This document shows, one piece after another, positions 34,020-44,200 of a stretch of 64,000 nucleotides of DNA. Below the pieces are notes generated by a model. It worked only from the letters and a program-made list of their open reading frames with translations, was not told the origin of the DNA and searched no databases. The translations under genes and the position numbers were made by a program. The first letter of the stretch is position 1. Every line of letters starts with the position of its first letter. The DNA is from Onchidella celtica (Eukaryota; Mollusca; Gastropoda; Systellommatophora; Onchidiidae). Location: assembly GCA_963931925.1 (NCBI GenBank), contig OZ007581.1, forward strand, positions 14,008,822-14,072,821. Direction: 5' to 3'.

Positions 34020-34610
34020 TTCAAAAATCATTTGGCATCCCTGAATTTAAGCCCTGAAAATGTTCAAGCTCTGAGCGGGCAGTCAGAATTAGATATCACA
34101 ACTGAACCACAAGTGTTATTTCACTGAGGAGGTATCAGCACCTCCTCCTTGTGACCTTCCATTTGACACAATGGATTTGTCTGGTGTACCACATGATGAG
34201 CATCTCACATCATTGACTGAAGATATACCTTATCAGCACCACTTCCCCCAGCTTTCCTTCCCTCAACCAGAGGTGGACCAGCCACCAAACATACTTGGCA
34301 TTACACAGTCTATTTATATGACAACTCCTAATCAGAAAACACCAAATATCACTCACACATCTCCATCCTAACGTCGCACTAGTACACCATCACCCCATGC
34401 ACGTAAGCAACTCATACTGAAAGATATTGCAACATCCCCAATCAAAGATCTCATGCCATCCATCAAATATTTCTGCACAAAACCTATAAATGAACCATTG
34501 TCCAAAGAAGAGCAAGTTTGCACTTACTTGGCAAAATGAATATTGAATCAATCCAGTGATAAAGACACACTCAAACTACCAGCCGCAGGTCACAGGTCAG
34601 CCTTTATATT
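34020..34610 (+). pseudogene. Decayed exon-like coding stretch downstream of copy E
   Basis: A readable stretch runs NLSPENVQALSGQSELDITT, then after one frameshift near 34125 TEEVSAPPPCDLPFDTMDLS and PPNILGITQ. It continues past an in-frame TAA at 34369 to KDIATSPIKDLMPSIKYF, and past a TGA at about 34537 to DTLKLPAAGH. Amino-acid use is like a Pro/Ser-rich regulatory region. It suggests that copy E once continued into its own second exon, since degraded. I do not recognise the family. Confidence 0.45.
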
Positions 34611-35146
34611 TTAAAAGAGTCAGAAAACCAAGAAAGCCCACTGGAACAACAGGACAGACTATTTGAGGGTCAGAAGAATGAAGGACATTATGTGAGTAGC
34701 CCTTGGTGCTGATTTTCAAAGGTCTTCTGTATTTTAATTTGCATTTGTTTACTGTAACAGACGGTGTGTCTCTTGTATTCAGGAGAAGTCGGGTTAAGCT
34801 TTAATAAATATTTTTTAATAACTGATCAAATACATGTATATTTTGATGTCAAGAGGACACCTTTCTGATGTGCATTTTATGTTATGAAGTTCCTGTTTAA
34901 TGCCTTACTTGAATGTTGAAAATAAAAATACAAATTTGGAATTTACAACCCTTGTTTTTGTGATGTTGATACACAGCCTGGTTGCTGGGATATTACTGCA
35001 TAAAAGGAGGGGAAAATTGACAATCTGGGCACATTTAATTGACAGGGGAGCCTGCTACACGGGTCTACATGTTCACTGGGGTATCGGGTTACACTATCTG
35101 ACCCTGCCTCTAGTTGCTGGTGAAAGACTAAGTTGTCACTTCTAAA

Positions 35147-35237
35147 CATGTCTTCTCTCAGCTGCAAATATTGATCCCCCAAACATACTCAAAAGACGTT
35201 CAGCAGGAACAATCTCAAAGCAACAAAACTGCAGTAC
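35147..35237 (+). repeat. 91-bp direct repeat, exon-like, copy 1
   Basis: Base-identical to 37231-37321 by reading. It begins inside a splice-acceptor-like tract (TGTCTTCTCTCAG|CTGCAAAT) and then reads AANIDPPNILKRRSAGTISK in phase 1, the phase of the RAG1-N-like donors. An exon would end within or just after it, but no clear donor is visible. Confidence 0.75.
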
Positions 35238-35674
35238 CAATTTCATTTGGTTGAGCAATGTTTTAAGTTAGTTATCATTTTTTTTCCCTCGCGCACTTAC
35301 GACATGTCAGACCTAAATAAGATTCATTGACTGAGATGTTCTTGGATTTGTGCAGTTTCCCTTCTCCAGAAGTCATGTTTCTAAAGCCTTACTGTGTTGA
35401 TGTATGGTAGAAATAAATGGAAATGCCCCCAGCTATGTATTTTTATTTTTACAGGCAAACCCCTCACTTTTCCACCCTGCTGTCTTCATTTTACCTATCT
35501 CCAGCTGTTACCTGTTCGGTTCTCCCTCCCTTTCCCTTTACATGTATTCAGTCTTGTGTCACTACCCTGATTTGCCACTGATCATTATGTTATGTCTGTG
35601 TTTTGTGCGAAACGACAGTTTGTTTCCAAACTTTACTTGACAGTTTTGAAACTTTTCTCTCCATCTTTATTTAG

Positions 35675-36481
35675 ATCATGGACGTGATGAGCATATGGTG
35701 AAATTACATTCTCTCTGTCGAGTTTGTGGACTAAGATGCCAGACTGCTCCAGAAAAGAGAAGAAGACCTCCTCTTCGGGTAGCCAACCATGCCTCAGACA
35801 TCCTGATGGCATATGGAGTATCAGCACAGGATGATAATGAGGCGATGCATTCAAAACACCTGTGCACACGGTGTTTAGCGAGAATTGGCCACATCAAGAA
35901 GTCTGGCCTGTCTATAAGGAAGATTGCATCAACCAGAGAGATACTTCAACGTAGCACCGTAATTTGGTCCTCTTACAATGCTGAAGTCAAGGGGGAAGAC
36001 TGTCTAGTATGCAGTCATTAATATCTTACATCTAAAGGAGGGCGCTACAGGAAGTCAGGACGCAGAATGATGGCACAGATGCCCCCTGCATGGAGCACAG
36101 CTCATTCCCACACATCAAGTCTCCAAAAAGTTGAAGTACACTTGCCAGAGGAAACCAGTGAAAATGTTGATGTCATCATGCAATCCTGTGGAGCAAATAC
36201 AACACTGGACATTTCACCACAGGATACAAACTTCACCTTGGGCACAGAGACAGAAGATGCATCAGTTTCATTCACAGAGCTGCTCCTTGGCCCATCCGTC
36301 ACCTATACAGATCCATCATTTTTACCAACACAAAGTGAAACTTCTACATGCAATTCTTTAGTGATAAGTAACAGTAATATCCAAACAAGTGGAAACGACA
36401 CCACCACTTTGTCCAGTCACTGTGGGCTTGGTATTGTGCTCAGCCACAGAGAGGAAACGTTATTACATCACAGAGATATTG
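35675..36481 (+). pseudogene. RAG1 N-terminus-like domain exon, copy F (one in-frame stop)
   Basis: The acceptor ccatctttatttag precedes base 35675 in phase 1. The frame reads DHGRDEHMVKLHS, then LCRVCGLR, SDILMAYGVSAQD, the pair LCTRC, the Trp in VIWSSY, then CLVCSH and an immediate TAA at 36019. The same frame continues open after it: YLTSKGGRYRKSGRR, then a long Ser/Thr/acidic linker to about 36481, where ATTG|GTGTAT gives a phase-1 donor on Gly. A single nonsense change in an otherwise open exon means recent loss, readthrough, an allele or an error. There is no in-frame ATG before the conserved region except 35695, so an upstream exon may supply the start. Confidence 0.7.
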
Positions 36482-37054
36482 GTGTATCACTCACCAGTTT
36501 CAGAATCTTTGTAATTTTGTTCATAAGAGCGGTATTTCATATTTAATTATGAATCATATATCATCCAGTCAGTTATGAATCATCTCTTCATAAGTGAACA
36601 TTGTGTTATGAAATTTATATGTCTGAAAATTTCAGAATTTGTCCAAAATAGAAATCAAATTTGTATTTTGATCCTGTATTTAGTCTTTGTTATTCACAAT
36701 CTTGAAAATGTGGTGTATTATTTGTTTGAAGCTAAAAAATCACCACTAGCCTCTACCTGTGCTCACTAGACCATGACCGAGCTACCCCACCTAGCAGTAT
36801 AGCTGACACTGTGACATGTATGGCTTGTGGGCGGTTGAACTAAAGAGCACCACTGAAACTGCCCTGTGTAATGAGGTTCCAAAAGCCCACTGATGATATG
36901 TGCAGATTTTTGCCAAGATAAGAGATGAAAGCTTTTTAATGATCAATGCTTTCCATGCATCTCCTCACTGTATTATTTTATATCATGTTGTTTTAATATT
37001 CAAAGGATGTTGATGGCATTAGCACTTCTCTCTTTCCATCCCTTCTCCCTACAG
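36482..37054. other. Last part of the large HINFP intron
   Basis: AT-rich, ending in a strong pyrimidine tract and acceptor (ctctctttccatcccttctccctacag). No other feature. Confidence 0.55.
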
Positions 37055-37175
37055 TCAATCATTACAAGTGTCCACTATGTGACATGACGTGCCATTCCCC
37101 CTCTGCTGTCCGTGAGCACGTGCGTTACAGACATTCCCAGGAGAGAAGCTTCAACTGCCCACAGTGTGACTACAG
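37055..37175 (+). CDS. HINFP: Histone H4 transcription factor (HINFP), C2H2 finger exon
   Basis: This 121-bp exon starts in phase 1 and ends TACAG|GTAGGT in phase 2. It reads (V)[18 protein letters not shown], then REHVRYRH: a finger with C-x2-C-x12-H-x4-H spacing and near-identity to the vertebrate HINFP finger at this place. It then begins the next finger, FNCPQCDYR, which is completed in the following exon. The phase-1 acceptor matches both the exon at 19426-19503 and every RAG1-N-like donor in the intron before it. Confidence 0.92.
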
Positions 37176-37230
37176 GTAGGTGCCAGGTTGGATTCAACAC
37201 TCCTATCCCTCCCTCCCTCAGAAATTTCGT

Positions 37231-37321
37231 CATGTCTTCTCTCAGCTGCAAATATTGATCCCCCAAACATACTCAAAAGACGTTCAGCAGGAACAATCTC
37301 AAAGCAACAAAACTGCAGTAC
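37231..37321 (+). repeat. 91-bp direct repeat, exon-like, copy 2
   Basis: Identical to 35147-35237, including the acceptor-like tract. It lies 55 bp after the HINFP donor at 37175. Divergence begins abruptly at GCAGTAC on the right and at CATG on the left. Confidence 0.75.
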
Positions 37322-37763
37322 TGTAGCATTTAGGATTGTCCAGAATATACCTACACTCGATTTTAGCTTTTTTTTTTTTTTTTTTTTCCCATCCCATGTA
37401 TGCTTTTTATACATGCTTGGCCTCAATCCCTGCCAGCACCCTTGCCCCCTGTACAAGCATACAGCCATGAGAATGGTGAAGGTCCATGACAGGACCTTGA
37501 TGTTTCAAGCTACATCAATAAAATAATGGTCTTTTGCATGGGCTATTTGACTATTTCAGTACAAACATGATGTTTACACGAACAACCTAAATTCATTTGT
37601 AACAGATAAATGAAACCTCACTTTATGATACATTAGCATTATTGAAAAGCGCATCTACACAACACACACACCCACACTGTAAACTTTTTGTACACTGGGG
37701 GGGTGTTGCCGTTGTGGCAGGAAAACATGAAAAAGTTTGTGTCTACATTTCTTGTTGCTGCAG

Positions 37764-37902
37764 AGCAAAGACCACCTCAGACCTGAGACGTCACATTGCA
37801 ACTCATGCAGACAAGACAGTCTTTGCCTGCTTCAGACCTCATTGTAACAAAGTCTTCAAGTTCCCCATTCAGCTCAAGCAGCATTACCAGCTAGATCACC
37901 CG
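37764..37902 (+). CDS. HINFP: Histone H4 transcription factor (HINFP), C2H2 finger exon
   Basis: The acceptor cttgttgctgcag precedes base 37764 and the donor CCCG|GTAATA follows 37902. It runs phase 2 to phase 0 and completes the finger CDYRAKTTSDLRRHIATH. It then encodes FACFRPHCNKVFKFPIQL..HYQLDH, a finger with the longer C-x4-C opening, as in vertebrate HINFP at the same position. Confidence 0.9.
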
Positions 37903-38524
37903 GTAATATCTGATCATTTTGTTTGGAATGTCTTTTATCATCATATCTGTGGTGTCACTTCCTTCATGTCTGTCTTCATGTTTGTCAAATCACTTTCTGG
38001 TGTTAAGGGCACTGAGATAGCCAATCTGCTTGCCGGTGACGCTACTGCCCGTGGAGACCTGCAGCATGGCAAGCAGATGAAGACACTGTGGTGCCCCCCA
38101 TGACTAGAATGATGGAGGCTGGATACCAATGGGGCGAAAGAAGAATGTGCGACAAGGCCAGATGAACCCAACAAATATGAAACCAGCTGGCCACTGGGAC
38201 AATTACCCTTTGATGGATATTGGAGCGGGGAGGGGATGCCTGATGTGCTAGGATCCATCATCAATCAATTAATCAATTAATATCACTTTCTCCACATAAG
38301 TCATTATCATATTATCACTTTCTTCATACTTGTTAATCACTTTCTTCCTGGGCATCTTCCTGGTATGTTCTGTCTATCGTCTTTGCTTCTTCTCAGCACA
38401 ATGTAAGCGTTATCATGTCAACATGCTTTTCTCCAAAGTCAAACTCATGTGTGTCTTCGCATAATTATGTCACCCAGTATGCACTAAATGCGGCAGTGAC
38501 GTCATTATTCCGTATTGTTTGCAG

Positions 38525-38649
38525 AAAGAAAGCCAGAAAGCATATGAATGCCACATCTGCTCCCAGCGTTTCTGCAGGGGTACCTACCTGACCTCTCACC
38601 TTAGAGAATTCCACACTTATAAATGGCCATCCGGACACAAGCGATTCAG
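38525..38649 (+). CDS. HINFP: Histone H4 transcription factor (HINFP), last C2H2 finger and WPSGH block
   Basis: The acceptor tattgtttgcag precedes base 38525 and the donor TTCAG|GTGAGC follows 38649 (phase 0 to phase 2). It encodes YECHICSQRFCRGTYLTSHL, then REFHTYKWPSGHKRF. The WPSGHxRFRYK block directly after the last finger is a hallmark of HINFP, from family knowledge. Confidence 0.93.
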
Positions 38650-39227
38650 GTGAGCACTCACACCAAACATACTCATAGCTGCCAAGCGTCCCGTTTTTTT
38701 TTCGGAACAAGTCCGTATTTCGGGCCTCGAGTCCGTTTAACTGTATTTTGACATTTGGCCTAAACAATAAAAAAATTTGGCCTTTTTTAAAAAAAAAATC
38801 TGGAAAACGTTCTTATGCGTCGGAAGTTAGGATAGGGCTAACCACGCCAAAGTACTCGACGCTTAGCATGTTAAAAAGGAAGAATAAAAAGATTAACTAA
38901 TAATGTGAGGTATTTGTGAGTGTCGATATTGATTTTTGTTGTAATCGTAACGGGCTACATGCTTTGAACTTCACTAGGCCTAGATCTGGCTTGTAAACAA
39001 AGAGCTCATTTTTCACCTCAAAATTGGCTTAAAATTGTTTTCGGAAAGGGGGCACCTTTACCCCCTGACAGGGGTGCTGCCCCTGTACCCCGCCGGGGCT
39101 TGGGCAGCCCCTGGACCCCGGCCTTGTTCCTTGTTTTGATTTTCAAAACTTGGCAGCTATGCATACTTGACACAATAAGATGAGAGACTCCCTTCTTCAT
39201 GCCTCTAAAAACTTCGTGTGCATAGTT

Positions 39228-39359
39228 CATGTCATCTGTCATGAGTGACACACATTCAACAGTGGGCACAGATTCGTACGGTGGAGACCTCAGCTGTGGC
39301 AGTTCTGCCTCGTTCTGTGTGGTTGGTTCGATGGAAGTTAAAACTGGAAAAGACAGATT
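39228..39359 (+). repeat. 132-bp copy of HINFP last-exon sequence inside the preceding intron
   Basis: Matches 40414-40545 of the HINFP coding exon with one substitution seen (CTGTCATG against CTGCCATG). It includes the codons for SDTHSTVGTDSYGGDLSCGS. The 50-60 bp to its left (AATAAGATGAGAGACTCCCT) also resemble 3' flanking sequence at about 42746-42800. It is not flanked by splice sites that would make it an exon. Confidence 0.85.
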
Positions 39360-39364
39360 TTTTT

Positions 39365-39545
39365 TTGAGAAGCAAGAAACTGAATAGCTTTCTTTAGCAG
39401 ACTAAAGAGTTACTATATCTTAAGAAGTTATTCAACCCTTACTTTTCAGAATTTGATCCCCAATTCATATCATAATCTGCGGGTCGTCAAGGGCATCAAG
39501 TATGCCAAATATCTGAATTTTAAAACAGGTCAAGTTAAGACAGTT
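39365..39545 (+). repeat. Dispersed repeat family R1, copy 3
   Basis: CTGAATAGCTTTCTTTAGC, TTATTCAACCCTTACTTTTC, AGAATTTGATCCCCAA, AATCTGCGGGTCGTCAAGG in the family order. It abuts the 132-bp exon copy. Confidence 0.65.
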
Positions 39546-39660
39546 TTTTTTTCTGGTGCGGCAGGACAAAGGATCTGAGGTGTCCCTTGTTGAAGTAGCC
39601 ATTCAGTTTGCAGTTCTGCCATACTGAAAGTGAAAATCTCTGATTTGGTCTCTATTCCAG

Positions 39661-42517
39661 ATACAAGCTTCAGGAGGATGGTATTTATCGTCTTCAAACC
39701 ATTCGCTATGAGAGTATTGAGGTCAGCCAGCAGGTTCTGGGTCAGACTCTGTCTCCGCATCCAGACTCGGGTGAAACAGCCGGGTCAACCTTGATTCAAG
39801 AGGTGGCGAACGAGGAAGAGAGAGAGGGAGATGAGGATGAGCAAAGTGATGATTACGGTGATGAAACCAGTGGTGTGGATGGTGATGAGCTCAGTCTAAA
39901 AGGATCTTCTACCATGAGCGCTGGGGATCACAGTGAATTTGGAGATGACGAACTCGATGACACTCAAGACAAATCGGGGAAATCCAAAAGGGGGCGTAAA
40001 CCTGGCAGTCGTCCAACCTCCAGGGTATCGACACCAAGAGGGACAGAGAAAACCAGTCCCAAGCAGGGGAGAAGGGGGAAAAGAAAGACAGGAGAGGAGG
40101 AGGCGGAGGACAATATGACAGCAAAGAAACAAAAGAAAAATAAGGAGGGTCAAATATCCAAACGTCGGCAGCGAGGTAGTCTGGTCTATATTGAAGTAGA
40201 TGTGGATCAAGGGCCCACCAATGCTCAGTTCTCCACGGAGGGATCAGATCACTGCCAAGATGAGTTGGCTGCTTCTTCTGTCTTATCTGACCTATCTGCG
40301 ACTGCAACATCCATGTGGTCAGGGTCCATGCCTTCAAATATCAGTGCCATATCCCCAAGAGAACACCCAGCCTTTGTGAGTGAAACAACGTATGATTCTG
40401 TCTCAACCTCGTACATGTCATCTGCCATGAGTGACACACATTCAACAGTGGGCACAGATTCGTACGGTGGAGACCTCAGCTGTGGCAGTTCTGCCTCGTT
40501 CTGTGTGGTTGGTTCGATGGAAGTTAAAACTGGAAAAGACAGATTGACACAGGAGAGTGATGGTATGTTAGGGGTAGATCTACAAGCAGGTAATGGGCCA
40601 CAGTACGTTCCTGTTTCCAGGGAGGAAATGTTTACCGGGTTCTATCAACATCCTTCCAGTACAACTCAGATTCAGACTATGTCGTCCAGTCTAGAGGGAA
40701 CAAACATGGCACAGCTGGTGGATGTACAGATGGTCTCACATGCAGACATGCGGCAGTCCTGGATGACGCCAAATTCTGACACGGCAGTGACATTGATTGC
40801 AGGGTCATCTGACCAGTTTCATCCCTCCACCACATTGCCTGCTGATGCCACTATCACCCCGCTGCCTTTAACCTTCTCGTTCTCAACGGGAATCAGTCCT
40901 ATCAAACAGGAACCTGGCCTTGACCCAGCTGTGACCACAACCCAAGAAATATCAGACATGTTTCATCCCTCCACCACATTGCCTGCTGATGCCACTATCA
41001 CCCCGCTGCCTTTAACTTTCTCGTTCTCAACGGGAATCAGTCCTATCAAACAGGAACCTGGCCTTGACCCAGTTGTGACCACAACCCAGGAAATATCAGA
41101 CCAGATTTATCCCTCTACTACCTGTTCATTGCCTGCCGACGCCACCATCACACCATTGCCTTTAACCCTTTCATTGTCCATGGGAATCAGTCCTATCAAA
41201 CAGGAACCTGACCTTGACCCAGATGTGACCACAACCCAAGGAATATCAAGCCAGTTGCATCCCGCCACTACCTGTGCCGATGCCACTATTACCCCGCTGC
41301 CTTTAACTCTTTCATTCTCCACGGGAATCAGTCCCATCAAACAAGAACCTGGCCTTGACCCAGTTGTGACCACAGCTCAAGGAATATCACACCAGTTCCA
41401 ACCGCCTACCACCTGTTCATTGCCTGCCGAAGCCACCATCACCCCACTGCCTTTACCCCTCTCACTCTCCACGGGAATCAGTCCCATCAAGCAAGAACCT
41501 GGCCTTGAGCCGGTCGTGTCCTCATCCCAGGAAATGAGCCTTCAGACGCCAGTGAAAAAAGGCTGTGGATGGAGCCTGTCTGCATATGAGACAACTCCGG
41601 TAAAGTCAGAGCCCATCAGTTGTGACCCCGTCCACACCACAACCCAGGAGATGCAAATTAAACTAGACCCCAAAGGAGACACCAGCTTGGCGCAGGAACA
41701 GTTAGTCATCAGATGGGATTCACACTCAGATTCTCATTCTACCCATCCAAACACCTCCCAGATCTGGATGCCGTCTGTACACCCAGATGCAAACATGGCT
41801 ACAACGGAGAGTGACCCTGGAGCCACATCAGCACCCTCCAATACCACATCAGGGAATCTGCCCCAGGGGTACGGCTCTGCATATGTTCCAGCCACCTTAC
41901 ACCCATCTGTTTACCTGTGGAACAATTCTGTTGTCCAAAACGGCAGAGAAAATTCCAGTGTGGTTACAACATCACCACAAACAAATAACCCAGTAGGAAA
42001 TTGTTCGAACAATATCACTGTCCTGTCTGACCCCAACATGCAAATTGTGGGAGACGACGACTCTAACTTAACGAGAGATGGTCAGACACATGCTAGTCCA
42101 GTCAAATTAGAACCAACATCCTATTCTGTCACCAAACAGGAACCTATAGATACCATCACCAAAGTGGAACCTCTGGATTTTGTCGCCACTGTGGAGCCTA
42201 CAAATTCTGTTGTTAAAGCAGATTTGGAGCCGATTCATCAGCCTTATCAAGTGGTTGTGAATGGTGTTGGTAGGGATGATGTTTGCCGTGCACAAAGTGT
42301 AAAGCAGCAAAGTGATATTGTAGAAGCTGGTGTTGATACTGAGACTCATGATAGTCAAGATCTGGGAAAGCACAAGCCAGGAGATGGCAGTGGAGGAAAT
42401 GGTGCTGTGAATGTGGCAGAAAAAAGCGATCGTGGTGATATTTCATTATCTCATCAGTTATACAACCTGCAGATGTTGGGAGATGTGGCCTTAAGCTGGC
42501 AGCAACCACAGAAATAG
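39661..42517 (+). CDS. HINFP: Histone H4 transcription factor (HINFP), long C-terminal exon
   Basis: The acceptor tctctattccag precedes 39661 (phase 2) and the stop TAG is at 42515-42517, giving about 951 residues. It opens with YKLQEDGIYRLQTIRYESIE, the conserved block after the last HINFP finger. An acidic run (EEEREGDEDEQSDDYGDE) follows, then a basic AT-hook-like stretch (KSKRGRKPGSRP) and a second basic cluster (KKQKKNKEGQISKRRQRG), likely nuclear localisation. The rest is Ser/Thr/Pro-rich and probably disordered. Five tandem repeats each carry SPIKQEP, and later come TPVKSEP, SPVKLEP, VTKQEP and ITKVEP. Visible exons total about 1105 residues, roughly twice the whole vertebrate protein, almost all of it from this tail. 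Confidence 0.92.
40817..41545 (+). repeat. HINFP: In-frame coding tandem repeat, 5 copies of 141-150 bp, each with a SUMO-acceptor motif
   Basis: Units start at 40817, 40961, 41105, 41255 and 41396. Each reads PADATITPLPLTFSFS, then TGISPIKQEPGLDP, with small changes. IKQE fits the psi-K-x-E sumoylation consensus, and the flanking prolines fit the synergy-control form P-x-(I/V)-K-x-E-x-P. Units 1 and 2 are nearly identical. Length changes (144, 144, 150, 141) are all multiples of three, which keeps the frame. Confidence 0.93.
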
Positions 42518-44200
42518 AGAGCATTTGCTCATAGTTTATAACTTGCTCCCTGGACATACCAACGAGTCTTCATGTTTTGAATGATTACTTTTTTTTTTTT
42601 GAGACGACTTGTCTACATAATTATCAATTATCACTGTCCTGAGTTGGTCATGATACATGTATGTCAGTATTTTGGCCCATGGGCCACAGTAATGTATCAC
42701 CCTGATGTGTTCAGTTCAGTACCATCAAAGATACTGGATCCAATAAGATGAGACACTTCCTTCTTCGTGCCACTGAAAAAAATGGTGCACACAGTTTGTG
42801 TGCTGATCGGGGGCGGCGCTCATGGTGCATTGCATGAAAAGAAAGTCTAATATAATGATAAATTAATGATGACGATTTATTACAGGGCTACCGCGATTTT
42901 AAAAAAAGCCAGAGTGCTCTGACAGCAGTTGAAGTTATAATGACAAAATACAAATTTCTGCAGTAGAGACCTACAATGTCAGTTGAACAGTGAACAAAAT
43001 TCAATATTTGCCTTATTTGGCTTTGTAAAATAGAGCATTTTTCTTTACTTCTGCACATTCGGTGCTAGGTCACGGTGCATAATTTGTGCACGCTATTTGC
43101 ACTAGGTTTCTCATCCTATTGTATCTAATATCTTTGGTATTTGCTTCAAATTCTGGAACGGACATAGATCTTTCATTGTGTATGCAGATATTGATCTTAT
43201 GAAACTTGACAGACTCTTCAGGAGAGTGCATCTGGGCCACAAGTTGTCTGAAGTTTTTACGTGCCATGGTTGAAAAGTTATGATTTTCGTATTCTTTGTC
43301 TCTTTTAAGTGTGATTATTACTGCAGTCTTTTCAAGCAGTCAGTATCAGTCTGAAATAACGAAATATGTATATCATATATTGTAATCTCTGAATAATTTT
43401 TTGATTTTCTATAATTTACCAGCCATAAGCAAATGGCACCTAAAGTATTAAATACAGTCAGTGTCGTGGCCAAACTTGTTATCTCTTGGAAACAAAATTT
43501 TACTGAAGGAGGAAAAAACTTCTGTAAACTGTCAACTGATTGACAGCAGAGAGTTGCCTTCAACATCACTCGTTAGGAAACTACATACACATTTCTTAAA
43601 ACTATATACAGATGTCAACTAGTTTGTAAGTGGCTGACATTTATAAGCCAGTGAGAGGATTGTGCAGAATTCTTTGTCGGCGGACCAGCAGGTAAACGAG
43701 GTTTGGCAGCGAAATGAAAGGCATGCTCATTCTGTACATGACAGGTGACGGGACAAGCGTGTCCAGCACATGGTAAGCGGCGTTTTGTCCATGATCTCAT
43801 GCGATTTGTGCATGACAGAAGATGGACAGGTGTGTCAGGCATGAAATGGACATCAAAAGTTTTGTCATTGTCATATATTTCAAAATTTTATTTTAAAAAA
43901 TTATATAAAGGACATCTAATGTTGCGAAGGTCCACATATAATTTGCACATTCTGGCTTGAAAGAGCCAAAAAAGAGGAAAACTGAAAAATTTTCTGAGAT
44001 AAATGGTTTGGCCACTACACCGATGATATTTTGTTTCAGTGAGATCCATGCTGGGGTTTCCCGGTTGAAATAAATGTTGGATCACAGTGTAGATCTATGC
44101 CATATCTTGTCATTTAATTTTGCTAAACTGTCACTGTGCCATAGCTTGTCTTTCCTGTGCATATTTGTGTAAATAAATCTGTCTTCTTTTTTTTTGTTTT
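42518..44200 (+). other. HINFP: Probable HINFP 3' untranslated region
   Basis: AT-rich non-coding sequence after the stop. The 42746-42800 segment resembles sequence beside the 132-bp intronic exon copy. The extent is inferred from the polyadenylation-like signal near 44172. Confidence 0.4.
44172..44177 (+). promoter_or_regulatory. HINFP: Candidate polyadenylation signal AATAAA
   Basis: AATAAA is followed within 10-40 bases by a T-rich, GT-containing stretch, the usual layout around a cleavage site. Another AATAAA lies at about 44069. Confidence 0.35.

Noticed and set aside
20950-36481. An active RAG-like V(D)J-type recombinase locus
   Set aside because: Only the N-terminal zinc-binding region is present. 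No DDE catalytic core, RAG2-like kelch protein or recombination signal sequences were seen.
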